Shown piece by piece: positions 1 to 8,549 of a DNA stretch of 64,000 nt. This stretch comes from Amycolatopsis sp. 2-15 (GTDB taxonomy: Bacteria > Actinomycetota > Actinomycetes > Mycobacteriales > Pseudonocardiaceae). Numbering within the stretch: position 1 is the first letter of the stretch; each line of letters starts with the position of its first letter. A model generated the notes under the pieces. The model ran no database searches. It saw only the letters and a program-made list of their open reading frames with translations, and was not told where the DNA came from. The position numbers were made by a program, and so were the translations under genes. Where the stretch lies: NCBI RefSeq assembly GCF_030285625.1, contig NZ_CP127294.1:1808001-1872000 (forward strand), written 5' to 3'.

Positions 1-305
1 AGATCGCCGACAACGACGACACGGGCTTCGCGATCCAGGCCAGCGTCAGCGGGGATTCCGTGACCGTGCGGATCTGGGGCACGAAGCACTACGTCATCGA
101 GGGCCGCACCGGGGGCACGTCGGACGAGGTCTCACCGACCGTCCAGTTCGGACCCGGGTCCGACGGCGCGTGCCAGCCGTCGATCGGCGCGCCGGGCTTC
201 AGCGTGTCCGACACGCGCGTGTTCCACGATCTGGCCACGGGCAACGAGGTCCGCGAGGAAACGCGCAACACCACCTACTCGCCGCAGCCGATCGTGATCT
301 GCTGA
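1..305 (+). CDS. VanW family protein, C-terminal fragment
   Basis: This is the 3' end of a gene that begins upstream of the window; it reads in frame from base 3 to TGA at 303-305. The visible 100 residues contain the DDTGFAIQASVSGDSVTVRI stretch followed by WGTKHY, then a tail with two cysteines (ACQPS and the last residue). In actinobacterial VanW-like (YoaR/VanW, often G5/PG-binding) secreted proteins the C-terminus ends in this way, with conserved D-D-T-G, W-G-T-K and a terminal I-V-I-C. The role of VanW proteins is unsettled: they are cell-wall associated and named after a glycopeptide-resistance accessory gene. Domain order upstream cannot be seen. Confidence 0.75.
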   Translation, partial: IADNDDTGFAIQASVSGDSVTVRIWGTKHYVIEGRTGGTSDEVSPTVQFGPGSDGACQPSIGAPGFSVSDTRVFHDLATGNEVREETRNTTYSPQPIVIC

Positions 306-331
306 CCGATTACGTGGGCAGTACACAAACA

Positions 332-356
332 ACGGCCCGGCGCGGGGCCGGGCCGT
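332..356. terminator. hairpin between convergent VanW-like and GlsB genes
   Basis: A perfect 10-bp GC stem (ACGGCCCGGC at 332-341 with its complement at 347-356) around a 5-base loop lies between two converging genes. Read on the minus strand it is followed by TTGTTTGTG, so it best serves the GlsB gene; there is no T-run on the plus side. Confidence 0.55.
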
Positions 357-372
357 CCAAAGTGGATCAAGG

Positions 373-654
373 CTACCTGTTGACGCTGCGCCTGCCGTAA
401 AGGTTCGCGGCCAACGTCACGCCGATCGCGGCGAGCACCACCTGGGTGATGATCTCGAGCCAGTCGATGCCGTCCGTGTCGGCGTACCCGATTCCGCGGG
501 CGATCGCGGTGCCGATGAAGGCCGCGATGATACCCACGATGATGGTCAGCCAGAGCGGGATCGCTTGCTTGCCGGGCACGACCAGTCGGCCCAGCAGGCC
601 GAGGACCAAGCCGATCACGATGGCGCTGATGATCCCTGCAACAGTCATCGTCAC
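373..654 (-). CDS. GlsB/YeaQ/YmgE family stress-response membrane protein
   Basis: A 93-residue protein with three predicted membrane helices: residues about 4-22 (VAGIISAIVIGLVLGLLGRL), 33-52 (PLWLTIIVGIIAAFIGTAIA) and 66-85 (LEIITQVVLAAIGVTLAANL). The G-x-x-x-G-rich first helix followed by GRLVVPGKQ and a GIIAAFIGT second helix is the signature of the transglycosylase-associated (GlsB/YeaQ/YmgE) family. These are small inner-membrane proteins linked to general stress; no enzymatic role is proven. The gene stands alone, converging on the VanW-like gene with a hairpin between them. Confidence 0.85.
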   Translation of the reverse strand: MTMTVAGIISAIVIGLVLGLLGRLVVPGKQAIPLWLTIIVGIIAAFIGTAIARGIGYADTDGIDWLEIITQVVLAAIGVTLAANLYGRRSVNR

Positions 655-807
655 TCCTCATGCCTGATGGATCCGCGGCCCTACCGCGGACTCGGTCTCG
701 GAGTGCCCGTGCTGTGGCACGCCGAAACCCGCGGCCGTCCTGATTACACCCCCCGCGCGCCCGGTTGCGACCACTCGCAGCAGGTGAAGTCACCCGAAAG
801 AAACACA

Positions 808-840
808 GATGCCCCCGGCCCGAGATGGGCCGAGGGCATC
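808..840 (-). terminator. Rho-independent terminator of the acyl-CoA dehydrogenase gene
   Basis: Arms of 14 bp at 808-821 and 827-840, one mismatch, 5-base loop. On the minus strand the stem is followed by TGTGTTTCTTTC, a T-rich tract, and it sits 20 bp after the dehydrogenase stop codon. Confidence 0.75.
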
Positions 841-860
841 CGCAGGGGAACGGGAAGGGC

Positions 861-2705
861 TCAGAAAGCCGCTTCGTCCAGCTCCATCAGCGCGTTGTCG
901 GCGCCTTCGACGATCGTGCGGCGCGAGGACAGCTCCGGCAGCACGGACTTGGCGAAGAACGACGCCACGGCCACCTTGCCCTCGTAGAAGGCCACGTCCT
1001 TGGCCGCCGCGCCCGCGTCGAGCTTGGCGATGGCGACCTCGGCCTGCTTGAGCAGCTGCCAGCCCACCAGCAGGTCGCCCATCGACATCAGCAGCCGCAC
1101 GGTGTGCTGGCCGACCTTGTTGATGCTCTGCGGGTCTTCCTGCGAAGCGGTGAGGAAGCCGATCATCGCGCCGAGCATGCCCTGCGCGTCCTCGAGGGCC
1201 TGCTTGAGCAGGGCGCGCTCGTTCTTGAGCCGGCCGTTGCCCGCCTCGGACGCGATGAAGTTCGTGATCTCACCGGCGAGGAACGCGAGCGCCTGGCCCT
1301 TGTCGCGCACGATCTTCCGGAAGAAGAAGTCGAGCGACTGGATGGCCGTGGTGCCCTCGTAGAGCGAGTCGATCTTCGCGTCGCGGATGTACTGCTCGAT
1401 GGGGTAGTCCTGCAGGAAGCCGGACCCGCCGAGCGTCTGCAGCGACTGCACGAGCTGCTCGGTGGCACGCTCGGAGCCGACACCCTTGACGACCGGCAGC
1501 AGCAGGTCATTGATGCCGTGCGCGAGCTTCAGCGCCGCCTCGTCGCCGTCCTGCGTCCACAGCTGGTCCTGGAACGACGCCGTGTACAGGTAGACGGCGC
1601 GCAGACCCTCCGCGTACGCCTTCTGCAGCATCAGCGAACGGCGCACGTCGGGGTGGTGCGTGATGGTGACGCGCGGCGCGGTCTTGTTGAGCATGTTCGG
1701 CAGGTCGGCACCCTGCACGCGCTCCTTGGCGTAGTCGCGCGCGTTGAGGTAACCGGTCGACAGCGTGGCGATGGCCTTGGTCCCCACCATCATCCGGGCG
1801 TATTCGATGACCTGGAACATCTGCGCGATGCCGTTGTGCACCTCGCCGAGCAGCCAGCCCTTGGCCGGGGTGCCGTGCTGGCCGAAGGTCAGCTCGCACG
1901 TGGTGGACGCCTTGATGCCCATCTTGTGCTCGACGTTCGTCACGAAGGCGCCGTTGCGCTCGCCCAGCTCACCGGTCTCGGAGTCGAAGTGGAACTTCGG
2001 CACGAGGAACAGCGACAGGCCCTTGGTGCCCGGCTTGGTCTCGATGCCGGGACCCTCGGGGCGCGCCAGCACGAGGTGCATGATGTTTTCGCTCATGTCG
2101 TGCTCGGCGGAGGTGATGAACCGCTTCACACCGTCGATGTGCCAGGAGCCGTCCTCCTGCTTGACGGCCTTGGTGCGGCCGGCGCCGACGTCGGAGCCCG
2201 CGTCGGGCTCGGTCAGCACCATCGTGGCGCCCCACTGGCGGTCGATCATGAGCTGCGCCCAGCGCTGCTGCTCTTCGGTGCCGTTGTTGTTCACGATCAT
2301 GGCGAAGTTCGGGCCCGCCATGTACATGAACAGCGGCGCGTTGGCGCCCAGGATCAGCTCGGACGCGGCCCACTGCACCGTGGGGGGCAGGCCGAAGCCG
2401 CCGAGGTCGTTGGTGAGGCCGAGGCGCCACCACTCGCCGTCCAGGAGCTGCTTGTAGCTCTTCTTGAACGACTCGGGGATCTTCACGCTGAAGGTCTTGG
2501 GGTCGTACACCGGCGGGTTGCGGTCCGCGTCGGCGTAGGACTCGGCGAGCGGGCCGGTGGCGAGCTTGTTCAGCTCCGAGAGCACGCCGCGCGCGGTCTC
2601 CTCGTCCGACTCGGCCAGCACGCCCTTGCCAAGGCGGTCCTGCACGCCGAGTACCTCGAAGAGGTTGAACTCCAGGTCTCGGACGTTGCTCTTGTAGTGG
2701 CCCAT
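861..2705 (-). CDS. fadE5: long-chain acyl-CoA dehydrogenase, FadE5-like
   Basis: A 614-residue FAD enzyme that introduces the C2=C3 double bond in acyl-CoA, the first step of beta-oxidation, passing electrons to ETF. It is longer than ordinary 380-residue acyl-CoA dehydrogenases and matches the FadE5 type: it opens with [10 protein letters not shown], has the FAD/substrate segment [16 protein letters not shown] near residue 180, [36 protein letters not shown], and the catalytic-base region [10 protein letters not shown] near residue 449 with the expected glutamate, ending in MELDEAAF as mycobacterial FadE5 does. The start at 2705 is chosen because GGAG lies at proper distance and the homologues start here, although the frame is open 14 codons further upstream. 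A double operator lies 49-86 bp upstream. The EtfD-like gene at 26 kb may be its electron-chain partner. Confidence 0.95.
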   Translation of the reverse strand: MGHYKSNVRDLEFNLFEVLGVQDRLGKGVLAESDEETARGVLSELNKLATGPLAESYADADRNPPVYDPKTFSVKIPESFKKSYKQLLDGEWWRLGLTNDLGGFGLPPTVQWAASELILGANAPLFMYMAGPNFAMIVNNNGTEEQQRWAQLMIDRQWGATMVLTEPDAGSDVGAGRTKAVKQEDGSWHIDGVKRFITSAEHDMSENIMHLVLARPEGPGIETKPGTKGLSLFLVPKFHFDSETGELGERNGAFVTNVEHKMGIKASTTCELTFGQHGTPAKGWLLGEVHNGIAQMFQVIEYARMMVGTKAIATLSTGYLNARDYAKERVQGADLPNMLNKTAPRVTITHHPDVRRSLMLQKAYAEGLRAVYLYTASFQDQLWTQDGDEAALKLAHGINDLLLPVVKGVGSERATEQLVQSLQTLGGSGFLQDYPIEQYIRDAKIDSLYEGTTAIQSLDFFFRKIVRDKGQALAFLAGEITNFIASEAGNGRLKNERALLKQALEDAQGMLGAMIGFLTASQEDPQSINKVGQHTVRLLMSMGDLLVGWQLLKQAEVAIAKLDAGAAAKDVAFYEGKVAVASFFAKSVLPELSSRRTIVEGADNALMELDEAAF

Positions 2706-2753
2706 GTCGTCACTCCGTGTCGTGTTCGGCTTTCCGGCCGGGCACATGTTCCC

Positions 2754-2791
2754 TTACTCGCCGGTAACTTCAGGATATTACCTACGAGTAA
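2754..2791. promoter_or_regulatory. double TTAC-N6-GTAA operator upstream of fadE5
   Basis: Two 14-bp sites in inverted orientation: TTACTCGCCGGTAA at 2754-2767 and TTACCTACGAGTAA at 2778-2791, whose reverse complement is TTACTCGTAGGTAA. Both fit TTACTNNNNGGTAA, and the whole block is symmetric about 2772.5. It lies where the fadE5 promoter is expected. A third copy, TTACTGATGGGTAA, precedes the EtfD-like gene at 28395. The form suits a TetR-type repressor dimer; which regulator binds is not known from this window. Confidence 0.7.
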
Positions 2792-2864
2792 CTGGAGCAA
2801 GCGATTCCGCTCTTCCAGGGGTGTGGATTCAGCCGAAAAACCGACATCGACCAGGAAGGCGACG

Positions 2865-3653
2865 TCAGGTAGTGCCGCGCACCACGGCGCGATCCGCGGG
2901 CACCGGGTTGTGGGCGTCGTCGGCGTGGGGCACGAGGATGCCGCTGCGGAACGCGATGGTCACAGCGTGCGTGCGATCGCGCGCGGACAGCTTGCGCAGG
3001 ATGCTCTTCACGTGCGTCCGGACGGTTTCGACGGAGAGGAACAACAGCTTCGCGATCGCCGAGTTCTCCAGGCCTTCGGCCACGAGCTGCAGCACCTGGT
3101 ACTCGCGGCGCGACAGCGGCATGGCGCCCTTCGGCTGGGTCAGGTGCTCCTCGGCCGGCGCCGCTCTGGGGGACGGCTGCCGTTTGGGTCGCGCGGTGAG
3201 CGCGGCCAGCGCCGGGTCGATGTAGCGCCGGTCGGTGTGCGCGCGCCGCACGGCTTCCGCCAGCCGCCGCGGGTCCACCGCCCGCGGCACGATCGCGTGC
3301 GCGCCCGCAGCGATGGCCGTGGCCAGGTACTGCTGCGTGCGGTTGACGTCGCGCACCAGCGTCACCAGCACCACGGCGGGGTCGCCGGAGTTGAGCAGCT
3401 TCGTGAGGTGGCAATGGGGGTCCAGCGCCGAATCGAGGATCACGACGTCGGGACGCACCTGCTCGCACAGCTGCATCGCGGCGTGGTGGCTCGCCGCCTG
3501 GCCCGCCCAGTGCAGTCCCGGCGTCCGGTGGACCATCGACGCGAGGCCCTCGCGGAAGATCGGGATGGGATCGACGACGGCCACCCCCAGGCTGCGGTTC
3601 GCGGTCGGTTGTCCGGGCACAGCCGGCGTTCGGTGGGGCTCGATGCCGCGCAT
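2865..3653 (-). CDS. LuxR-family response regulator with a degenerate receiver domain
   Basis: A 262-residue protein. Residues about 25-140 form a receiver-like domain: VAVVDPIPIFREGLASM, DVVILDS where phosphoacceptor Asp would sit, and AAGAHAIVPRAVDPRRLAEAV at the end. The C-terminal 65 residues are a LuxR/NarL HTH: LSRREYQVLQLVAEGLENSA followed by IAKLLFLSVETVRTHVKSIL. The acidic pocket is reduced (one D in VVDP instead of DD) and the usual Lys is not obvious, so phosphorylation is uncertain. No sensor kinase gene is adjacent. The start at 3653 is preceded by GGAGG; an upstream in-frame extension exists but is arginine-rich and unlikely. Target genes are unknown. Confidence 0.8.
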   Translation of the reverse strand: MRGIEPHRTPAVPGQPTANRSLGVAVVDPIPIFREGLASMVHRTPGLHWAGQAASHHAAMQLCEQVRPDVVILDSALDPHCHLTKLLNSGDPAVVLVTLVRDVNRTQQYLATAIAAGAHAIVPRAVDPRRLAEAVRRAHTDRRYIDPALAALTARPKRQPSPRAAPAEEHLTQPKGAMPLSRREYQVLQLVAEGLENSAIAKLLFLSVETVRTHVKSILRKLSARDRTHAVTIAFRSGILVPHADDAHNPVPADRAVVRGTT

Positions 3654-3947
3654 CTCGGGCCTCCGTCTTCCAGGTCGTTCCCGGGTCGCCGGACGTCCGC
3701 GCACGCCCCCCGGCGTGCCGTCCTGGCACCACCCGATCCCCCCTGCTGGGACCGGACAGGAATGACACCTTGTCCTTGATTCGACTCCTCCGGAAGGCGC
3801 TTGTGACGCGGTTTCCCCCTCATGGCCGTATCGGCCGGTTGCAGCAAACTCTCCGTAGAAAATCATCGTTGATCTGCAGCTTTTTGGCCCTGTACGACAG
3901 CGGGGGCTCGTCCGTTTGCTACTGAGGGTGTAGCCGAAAGATGGCCG

Positions 3948-4496
3948 CTACGTGACAACCCGTGCACGCAGCGCGGCGAACTCACTTGCCAGACCGGCGG
4001 GCGTCCAGTGGGCGTTGAGGCCGCTCGGGTTGGGCAGCACCCAGACGCCGGTCCCGCCGATCACGCGGTCCTGGGGGCCGACTTTCGCCTTCTTTTCGCC
4101 GAACGCGGTCCGGTACGCGGTGATGCCCAGCACAGCGAGCCAGCGAGGTTGGGCGTGAAGGACCTTCTCGACGAGCGTCTTGCCGCCTTCGCGCAGCTCG
4201 TCGTCCGTCAGCTCGTCCGCCCGGGCGGTGGTCCGCGCGACGACGTTGGTGATCCCGAGGCGCAGATCGAGGAGCTCGTGCTGCTCACTCGGGTCCAACA
4301 GCCGCGGCGTGAAGCCCCCGGCATGCAGCGCCGGCCAGAAGCGGTTGCCGGGCCTCGCGAAGTGCAGCCCCAGCGCGCCCGAGTAGAGCCCGGGGTTGAT
4401 CCCGCAGAACAGCACGTCCAACCCGGGCGCGATGACGTCGGGAATGACCTTGTCCTGCGCGGCGGCGAGCTGGTCTTTGGTGGGTCGGATGGGCAT
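3948..4496 (-). CDS. mug: G/U mismatch-specific DNA glycosylase (Mug)
   Basis: A 182-residue uracil/thymine DNA glycosylase of family 2, which removes U or T opposite G and ethenocytosine to start base-excision repair. Motif A is LFCGINPGLYSG near residue 30, with the GINPG containing the catalytic-site Asn, and motif B is NPSGLNAHW near residue 157. HFARPGNRFWPALHAGGFTP is the typical linker segment. The first ATG with family-like spacing is at 4496; a start at 4532 would overlap the divergent methyltransferase gene. Divergent promoters must lie in the 28 bp between the two genes or inside their starts. Confidence 0.92.
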   Translation of the reverse strand: MPIRPTKDQLAAAQDKVIPDVIAPGLDVLFCGINPGLYSGALGLHFARPGNRFWPALHAGGFTPRLLDPSEQHELLDLRLGITNVVARTTARADELTDDELREGGKTLVEKVLHAQPRWLAVLGITAYRTAFGEKKAKVGPQDRVIGGTGVWVLPNPSGLNAHWTPAGLASEFAALRARVVT

Positions 4497-4524
4497 GGGT
4501 CCAGTTTCGGGCACGCTGTCAGGC

Positions 4525-5190
4525 ATGACCACGACGCCCGACGGTTGCTCCGTGGACCTCTACCTGCGGCTGCCCGCGGCCGGCGAACCGGAGATCGTCC
4601 ACGGCGCCGGGCCCGCCGCCGCATCGATCCTGGAGCTGGGCAGCGGCTGCGGGCGCGTGACGCACCCGTTGCTGGAGCTCGGCCACGCCGTAGTCGCCGT
4701 CGACGAATCGCCGGAGATGCTCGCCCACGTCCGCGGTGCCGAAACGGTGTCCGCGCGCATCGGCGACCTGCGGCTGGACCGCGAGTTCGACGTCGTCCTG
4801 CTCGGCAGCCACCTGGTCAACACGGCCGATCCGGCGGAGTGCCACGCGCTGCTCGCGGCGGCTCGGCGCCACCTCGCGCCCGGGGGCCGGCTGCTCGTCG
4901 AATGGCACCCGCCGGAGTGGTTCGACCACGTGACCGACGGGCCGGGCGGGCTCCTCGGTGACATCGCCGTTTCGCTGCACGACGTCGTCCGCGAGGGCGA
5001 TCTGCTGTCCGCGACGGTGCGCTACCGAGCCGCCGAACGGGTGTGGCACCAAGAATTCACCTGTCGCCGGCTGGGTTTTCCGGAGCTGTCCGAGGCGCTG
5101 ACCTCGGCCGATCTGACCTTCGGCGAGTGGCTGACCGTTGACCGGGATTGGTTCTCGGCACGCGGGGTAGCGGATCAGGTACCGATCTAG
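4525..5190 (+). CDS. class I SAM-dependent methyltransferase
   Basis: A 221-residue Rossmann methyltransferase. Motif I is ILELGSGCGRVTHPLLELG near residues 34-52, motif II contains VVAVDESPEML with the acidic residue that binds the ribose, and a motif IV equivalent is FDVVLLGSHLVN. The C-terminal half is beta-rich (VWHQEFTCRRLGFPELSEAL) and probably covers the substrate. The substrate cannot be read from the sequence. The gene is divergent from mug with only 28 bp between the start codons. Confidence 0.8.
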   Translation: MTTTPDGCSVDLYLRLPAAGEPEIVHGAGPAAASILELGSGCGRVTHPLLELGHAVVAVDESPEMLAHVRGAETVSARIGDLRLDREFDVVLLGSHLVNTADPAECHALLAAARRHLAPGGRLLVEWHPPEWFDHVTDGPGGLLGDIAVSLHDVVREGDLLSATVRYRAAERVWHQEFTCRRLGFPELSEALTSADLTFGEWLTVDRDWFSARGVADQVPI

Positions 5191-5235
5191 GTAGCCTGTG
5201 TGATCTCTCGCACAACGTCGTAGGGAGGAGCCCGC

Positions 5236-5412
5236 GTGCAGCTTTGGGTTGTCCTCGCACTGGTGGCCCTCATTCTGGCAGCCGCCTCGCTGATCGTGGT
5301 TCTGGAAGACCGGCGCGCCGCCAAGCGGGCGGCGCTGAGGCGCAAGGCGCGGCTAGCGCGTCTGGGCGAAGTCGATCCGCTCGCGCCCGGCCGGCTGAGC
5401 GTGGATCGCTGA
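5236..5412 (+). CDS. small single-pass membrane protein (58 aa)
   Basis: A GTG-started frame behind an excellent GGGAGGAG site. It encodes MQLWVVLALVALILAAASLI, a hydrophobic helix, then a strongly basic tail (VVLEDRRAAKRAALRRKARL) and ends GRLSVDR. The layout predicts an N-out/C-in membrane peptide with a cytoplasmic basic helix. Its last 60 bases overlap the 3' end of the convergent VanZ gene, which argues for caution, but the ribosome site and helix/basic pattern support translation. Function unknown. Confidence 0.6.
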   Translation: MQLWVVLALVALILAAASLIVVLEDRRAAKRAALRRKARLARLGEVDPLAPGRLSVDR

Positions 5413-5994
5413 AGGGATTCCGCGCAGGGCGAGCAGCAGGGCGCCGAAGAGCCAGCCGAGGCCGGCGCCGAAGGTGTTGGTCATGAGGTCGTCGACGTCG
5501 AAGATGCGGTAGACGAACGGCGCCGTCCCGAAGTTTGCGGTGAGCTGCGTGATCTCGATGGCCAGTGACACCGTCGCGCCCACGGCCAGCGCGCCGACGA
5601 GGCCGCGGCGCCACAGGATGCGGGCGAAGATCCCGAGCGGCACGAAGAGCAGCACGTTGAGCGCGGCCTGCTGGAACGTCTGCGTGCTGAACCAGTGCGC
5701 CGCCGAAAGTCCGTGCTTCACCAGCTCGGTGTGGATGTCGGCGATCCACTGGAACGGCCGCAGCTGCACCGTCTGCTCGAGGCGCCGGCCGTTCGCGCTC
5801 GGCAGCGGCAGGAAGACGACCGCGAGCGCCATGCACGCGTAGAAGACGACCGCCGCCGAGGTCACCAGGCCGCGCAGCCGCGGGCGGCCGTAGCGCGCCA
5901 GCTGCAGCACCAGCTGCGGGACGAGCAGCGTGCCCCACACCGCGAGGAATCCGATGAGCCCGTACTGCAGGGCCGTGACCTGTGCGTTCGTCAT
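5353..5994 (-). CDS. VanZ family membrane protein
   Basis: A 213-residue membrane protein with about five helices. The VanZ core is visible: FQWIADIHTELVKHGLSAAH, then NVLLFVPLGIFARIL, ISLAIEITQLTANF and the acidic segment FDVDDLMTNTFGAGLGWLFG. The pattern N-x-x-x-F-x-P-x-G, S-x-x-x-E-x-x-Q and D-x-x-D-x-x-x-N-x-x-G defines the family. VanZ proteins are associated with teicoplanin resistance in some Gram-positives, but most chromosomal copies are of unknown role. The start at ATG 5994 is preferred because the upstream extension is basic and non-hydrophobic. Confidence 0.88.
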   Translation of the reverse strand: MTNAQVTALQYGLIGFLAVWGTLLVPQLVLQLARYGRPRLRGLVTSAAVVFYACMALAVVFLPLPSANGRRLEQTVQLRPFQWIADIHTELVKHGLSAAHWFSTQTFQQAALNVLLFVPLGIFARILWRRGLVGALAVGATVSLAIEITQLTANFGTAPFVYRIFDVDDLMTNTFGAGLGWLFGALLLALRGIPSAIHAQPAGRERIDFAQTR

Positions 5995-6085
5995 GCCGAG
6001 AACGTTATGGATCTTGGGGGTCACGCCACTTCGGTCGAAGAGCCGGACGGAATCCGGCCGGGTCGGCCATCTGGCCGAGGGCCGC

Positions 6086-6217
6086 TTAAGCCGATCGGTC
6101 AGGCTTCTCGTCGCGCTTCTCATCCTCGGCGCGCTCCGACCGCCACGCCGCGAAGACCGTGCCGCCGACGAGCAGGGCGACGACCACGATCACGGTCAGG
6201 ACGATCTGCAGTTCCAC
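6086..6217 (-). CDS. small single-pass membrane protein (43 aa)
   Basis: A GTG start follows GGGGAGCC. The peptide begins MELQIVLTVIVVVALLVGGT and continues VFAAWRSERAEDEKRDEKPD, i.e. one hydrophobic helix followed by a highly charged cytoplasmic tail. It resembles the many unnamed 40-60 residue membrane peptides of actinomycetes. The longer in-frame extension upstream reads through serine/proline-rich, non-conserved sequence and is not believed. Function unknown. Confidence 0.5.
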   Translation of the reverse strand: MELQIVLTVIVVVALLVGGTVFAAWRSERAEDEKRDEKPDRSA

Positions 6218-6437
6218 AGTGGCTCCCCGGGGTCCGGCCGGTTGGTCGCTGCCTGAAGGCTGCGCGTTACGCCGAACGGCGCGCTGGGCGCGCGGGTGCT
6301 GCTGGGCCGCAGCGAAAACGCCGGATGACATTTGCCCATCACCATCCTTTTTCCTCTGGTGAGGTCCGTCGGCGTTGGGCAGACTGCACCGCCGTGTGCC
6401 CGTTCCAGGGGACGGCGGGCGCGAAATCGGAGGAAAC

Positions 6438-8126
6438 ATGAGGCTCTTCACCCGGCTCGCGGTCACCGCCGCGGCCGCACTGGCCACTGTGGCCGTTACG
6501 AGCGTGCCGGCGTCGGCCGCGCAGACCACGGACGTTCGGATCATCACGCTGAACGACCTGCACGGCAACCTCGAGCCGCCGGCGGGTTCGGCCGGCAAGG
6601 TGTTCATGTCCGACGGGACCAGTGTGGACGCGGGCGGCGCGGCGTACGTGGCGACGCACGTGAAGCAGCTCGAGTCGCAGGTGCGCAACTCGATGGTGCT
6701 CTCGGCGGGCGACAACGTGGGCGCGTCGCCGGTGATCTCGGCGCTGTTCCACGACGAGCCGACCATCGATTTCCTCAACGAGCTGGGTGTGAAGGCCTCC
6801 GTGGTCGGCAACCACGAGCTCGACGAGGGTTACCAGGAACTGCTGCGCATGCAGTTCGGCGGCTGCAACAAGACCGACGGCTGCCAGTTCCGCCCGACGT
6901 ACCAGGGCGCGAACTTCCCGATCCTCGGGTCCAATGTGTACTTCACGAACGGTCTGCCCGCGCTGCTGCCGTTCTCGGTGCAGTTCTCCGGCGGCGTGCC
7001 GATCGGCATCATCGGCGCCACGCTGAAGGACCTGCCCTCGGTCGTCACGCCCGACGCCATCAAGGGCCTCAAGTTCGGCGACGAGGCGCAGGCCATCAAC
7101 CGCACCGCGAACCTGCTCGACCTGCTGGGCATCAAGGCCCAGGTCGTGCTGCTGCACCAGGGCGACGAGACGCTGCCCGGCTCCGGTCCGAACGACTGCA
7201 AGGTGGCGCCGGGCGGCGAGGCCGACGTCATCGCAAAGAACGTGAGCCCGAAGGTCGACGCGATCTTCACCGGCCACAGCCACCAGCAGTACAACTGCGT
7301 GATCAACGACCCCGCGGGCCAGCCGCGGCCGGTGATCCAGGGCGCGTCGTTCGGCCGGCTGCTGTCGGTAGTGGACCTGAAGGTCGACCTGCGCACGCGC
7401 GACGTCATCCGGGCGCAGACCAAGGCGCACAACGAGATCGTGACCCGCGACGTGACGCCGGACCCGGCCGTCACCAAGCTGGTGGACGAGGCCAAGACCA
7501 AGTCGGGCCCGATCGCCAACAAGCAGGTCGGCACCATCACCGCGGACCTCACCGCGGCCGGCGCGCCCTCGGGTGAGTCGACGATGGGCGACGTGATCGC
7601 CGACGCGCAGCTCGAAGGCACCAAGTCCAACAACGCGGTCGTCGCCATCACCAACCCCGGCGGCATCCGCGCGGACCTGAACTACGCGTCTTCGCCCAAC
7701 GGCGAGGGCGACGGCGTGGTCACCTACGGCGAAGCGTTCACCGTGCAGCCGTTCGCGAACATCATGCAGACGATCACGCTCACCGGCGCGAACCTGAAGA
7801 ACGTGCTGGAGCAGCAATGGGGCCAGCCGGGCGGCACCAAGATCCTGCAGATCTCGAGCAGCCTGCACTACACCTACTCGGCCTCGGCGCCGATCGGCTC
7901 GCGCATCTCGAACATCACCGTGAACGGCACGCCGGTCGACCCGGCCGCGACGTTCCGCGTGTCGGTGAACAACTTCCTCGCCGCGGGCGGCGACGGCTTC
8001 ACCGAATTCACGAAGGGCACCGACCTCGCGGGCGGTCCCGTGGACCTCGACGCGCTGATCGCCTACCTCGGCGCGCACCCGGGCGTCACCCCGCCGCCGG
8101 CGGACCGGATCACGATGGTTCCGTAG
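6438..8126 (+). CDS. secreted 5'-nucleotidase / 2',3'-cyclic phosphodiesterase family metallophosphatase
   Basis: A 562-residue exported enzyme. Signal peptide residues 1-29 (MRLFTRLAVTAAAALATVAV, then ASAAQ). The metallophosphatase domain, residues about 33-330, has the two-metal ligands NDLHGN, SAGDNVGAS, GNHELDEG and GHSHQQYN. The C-terminal 5'-nucleotidase domain, about 370-530, contains NPGGIRADLNYA, YGEAFTVQPFANIMQTITLT and NNFLAAGGDGF, which form the nucleoside pocket. There is no LPXTG or membrane anchor, so it should be free outside the cell, where it would scavenge phosphate or nucleosides. CGGAGGAAAC precedes the ATG, and a strong terminator follows. Confidence 0.93.
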   Translation: MRLFTRLAVTAAAALATVAVTSVPASAAQTTDVRIITLNDLHGNLEPPAGSAGKVFMSDGTSVDAGGAAYVATHVKQLESQVRNSMVLSAGDNVGASPVISALFHDEPTIDFLNELGVKASVVGNHELDEGYQELLRMQFGGCNKTDGCQFRPTYQGANFPILGSNVYFTNGLPALLPFSVQFSGGVPIGIIGATLKDLPSVVTPDAIKGLKFGDEAQAINRTANLLDLLGIKAQVVLLHQGDETLPGSGPNDCKVAPGGEADVIAKNVSPKVDAIFTGHSHQQYNCVINDPAGQPRPVIQGASFGRLLSVVDLKVDLRTRDVIRAQTKAHNEIVTRDVTPDPAVTKLVDEAKTKSGPIANKQVGTITADLTAAGAPSGESTMGDVIADAQLEGTKSNNAVVAITNPGGIRADLNYASSPNGEGDGVVTYGEAFTVQPFANIMQTITLTGANLKNVLEQQWGQPGGTKILQISSSLHYTYSASAPIGSRISNITVNGTPVDPAATFRVSVNNFLAAGGDGFTEFTKGTDLAGGPVDLDALIAYLGAHPGVTPPPADRITMVP

Positions 8127-8140
8127 CACGGCCTCGACGG

Positions 8141-8186
8141 AGCCCCGCCCCTCGCTCATTCGCCGAGGGGCGGGGCTCTCGTTTTT
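8141..8186 (+). terminator. Rho-independent terminator of the 5'-nucleotidase gene
   Basis: A perfect 14-bp stem (arms 8141-8154 and 8164-8177, 9-base loop) is followed by five T at 8182-8186. Confidence 0.9.
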
Positions 8187-8224
8187 CCAAGCTTTCGACG
8201 GGCCGCCGGTGCACCATGGGACCC

Positions 8225-8548
8225 ATGACGACCTGGGAAGACGTGGTGGCACTCGCGGCGGAGCTGCCGGAGACCGAGGAGTCCACCTGGTACCGCACAC
8301 CCGCGCTGAAGGTCGCGGGCAAGGGCTTCGCCCGCCTGCGCAGCGAAGCCGAGGGCGGCGTGGTCCTGTTCTGCGGCCTGGACGAGAAAGAAGCCCTCCT
8401 CGCGTCCGGCGACCCGGCGTACTTCACCACGCCGCACTACGACGGCCACGGCTCGATCCTGGTCGACCTGGAGCGGGCGGATCCGGTGCAGCTGAAGGAA
8501 CTTCTGCTGGAATCGTGGCGGCGCAAGGCCCCGCGCAAACTGCTGTGA
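8225..8548 (+). CDS. MmcQ/YjbR family protein
   Basis: A 107-residue protein: MTTWEDVVALAAELPETEES, WYRTPALKVAGKGFARLRSE, VVLFCGLDEKEALLASGDPA and LLLESWRRKAPRKLL. The pattern E-x-P-x-x-x-x-x, P-x-(F/L)-K-V-x-G-K-x-F and a terminal (S/A)-W-x-x-x-A-P-x-x-L defines the MmcQ/YjbR (CyaY-like fold) family, annotated as DNA-binding but without a proven task. An alternative ATG lies three codons upstream. The end abuts the convergent GNAT gene by one base. Confidence 0.85.
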   Translation: MTTWEDVVALAAELPETEESTWYRTPALKVAGKGFARLRSEAEGGVVLFCGLDEKEALLASGDPAYFTTPHYDGHGSILVDLERADPVQLKELLLESWRRKAPRKLL

Positions 8549-8549
8549 C

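Noticed and set aside
765..3779. 1004-codon open frame on the plus strand opposite fadE5 and the LuxR gene
   Set aside because: Antisense shadow in GC-rich DNA: it spans two well-recognised genes on the other strand, is rich in R, H, V and A, and has no family motif.
6339..8300. 653-codon minus-strand frame opposite the 5'-nucleotidase
   Set aside because: Antisense shadow; lacks motifs and covers a clear secreted enzyme gene.
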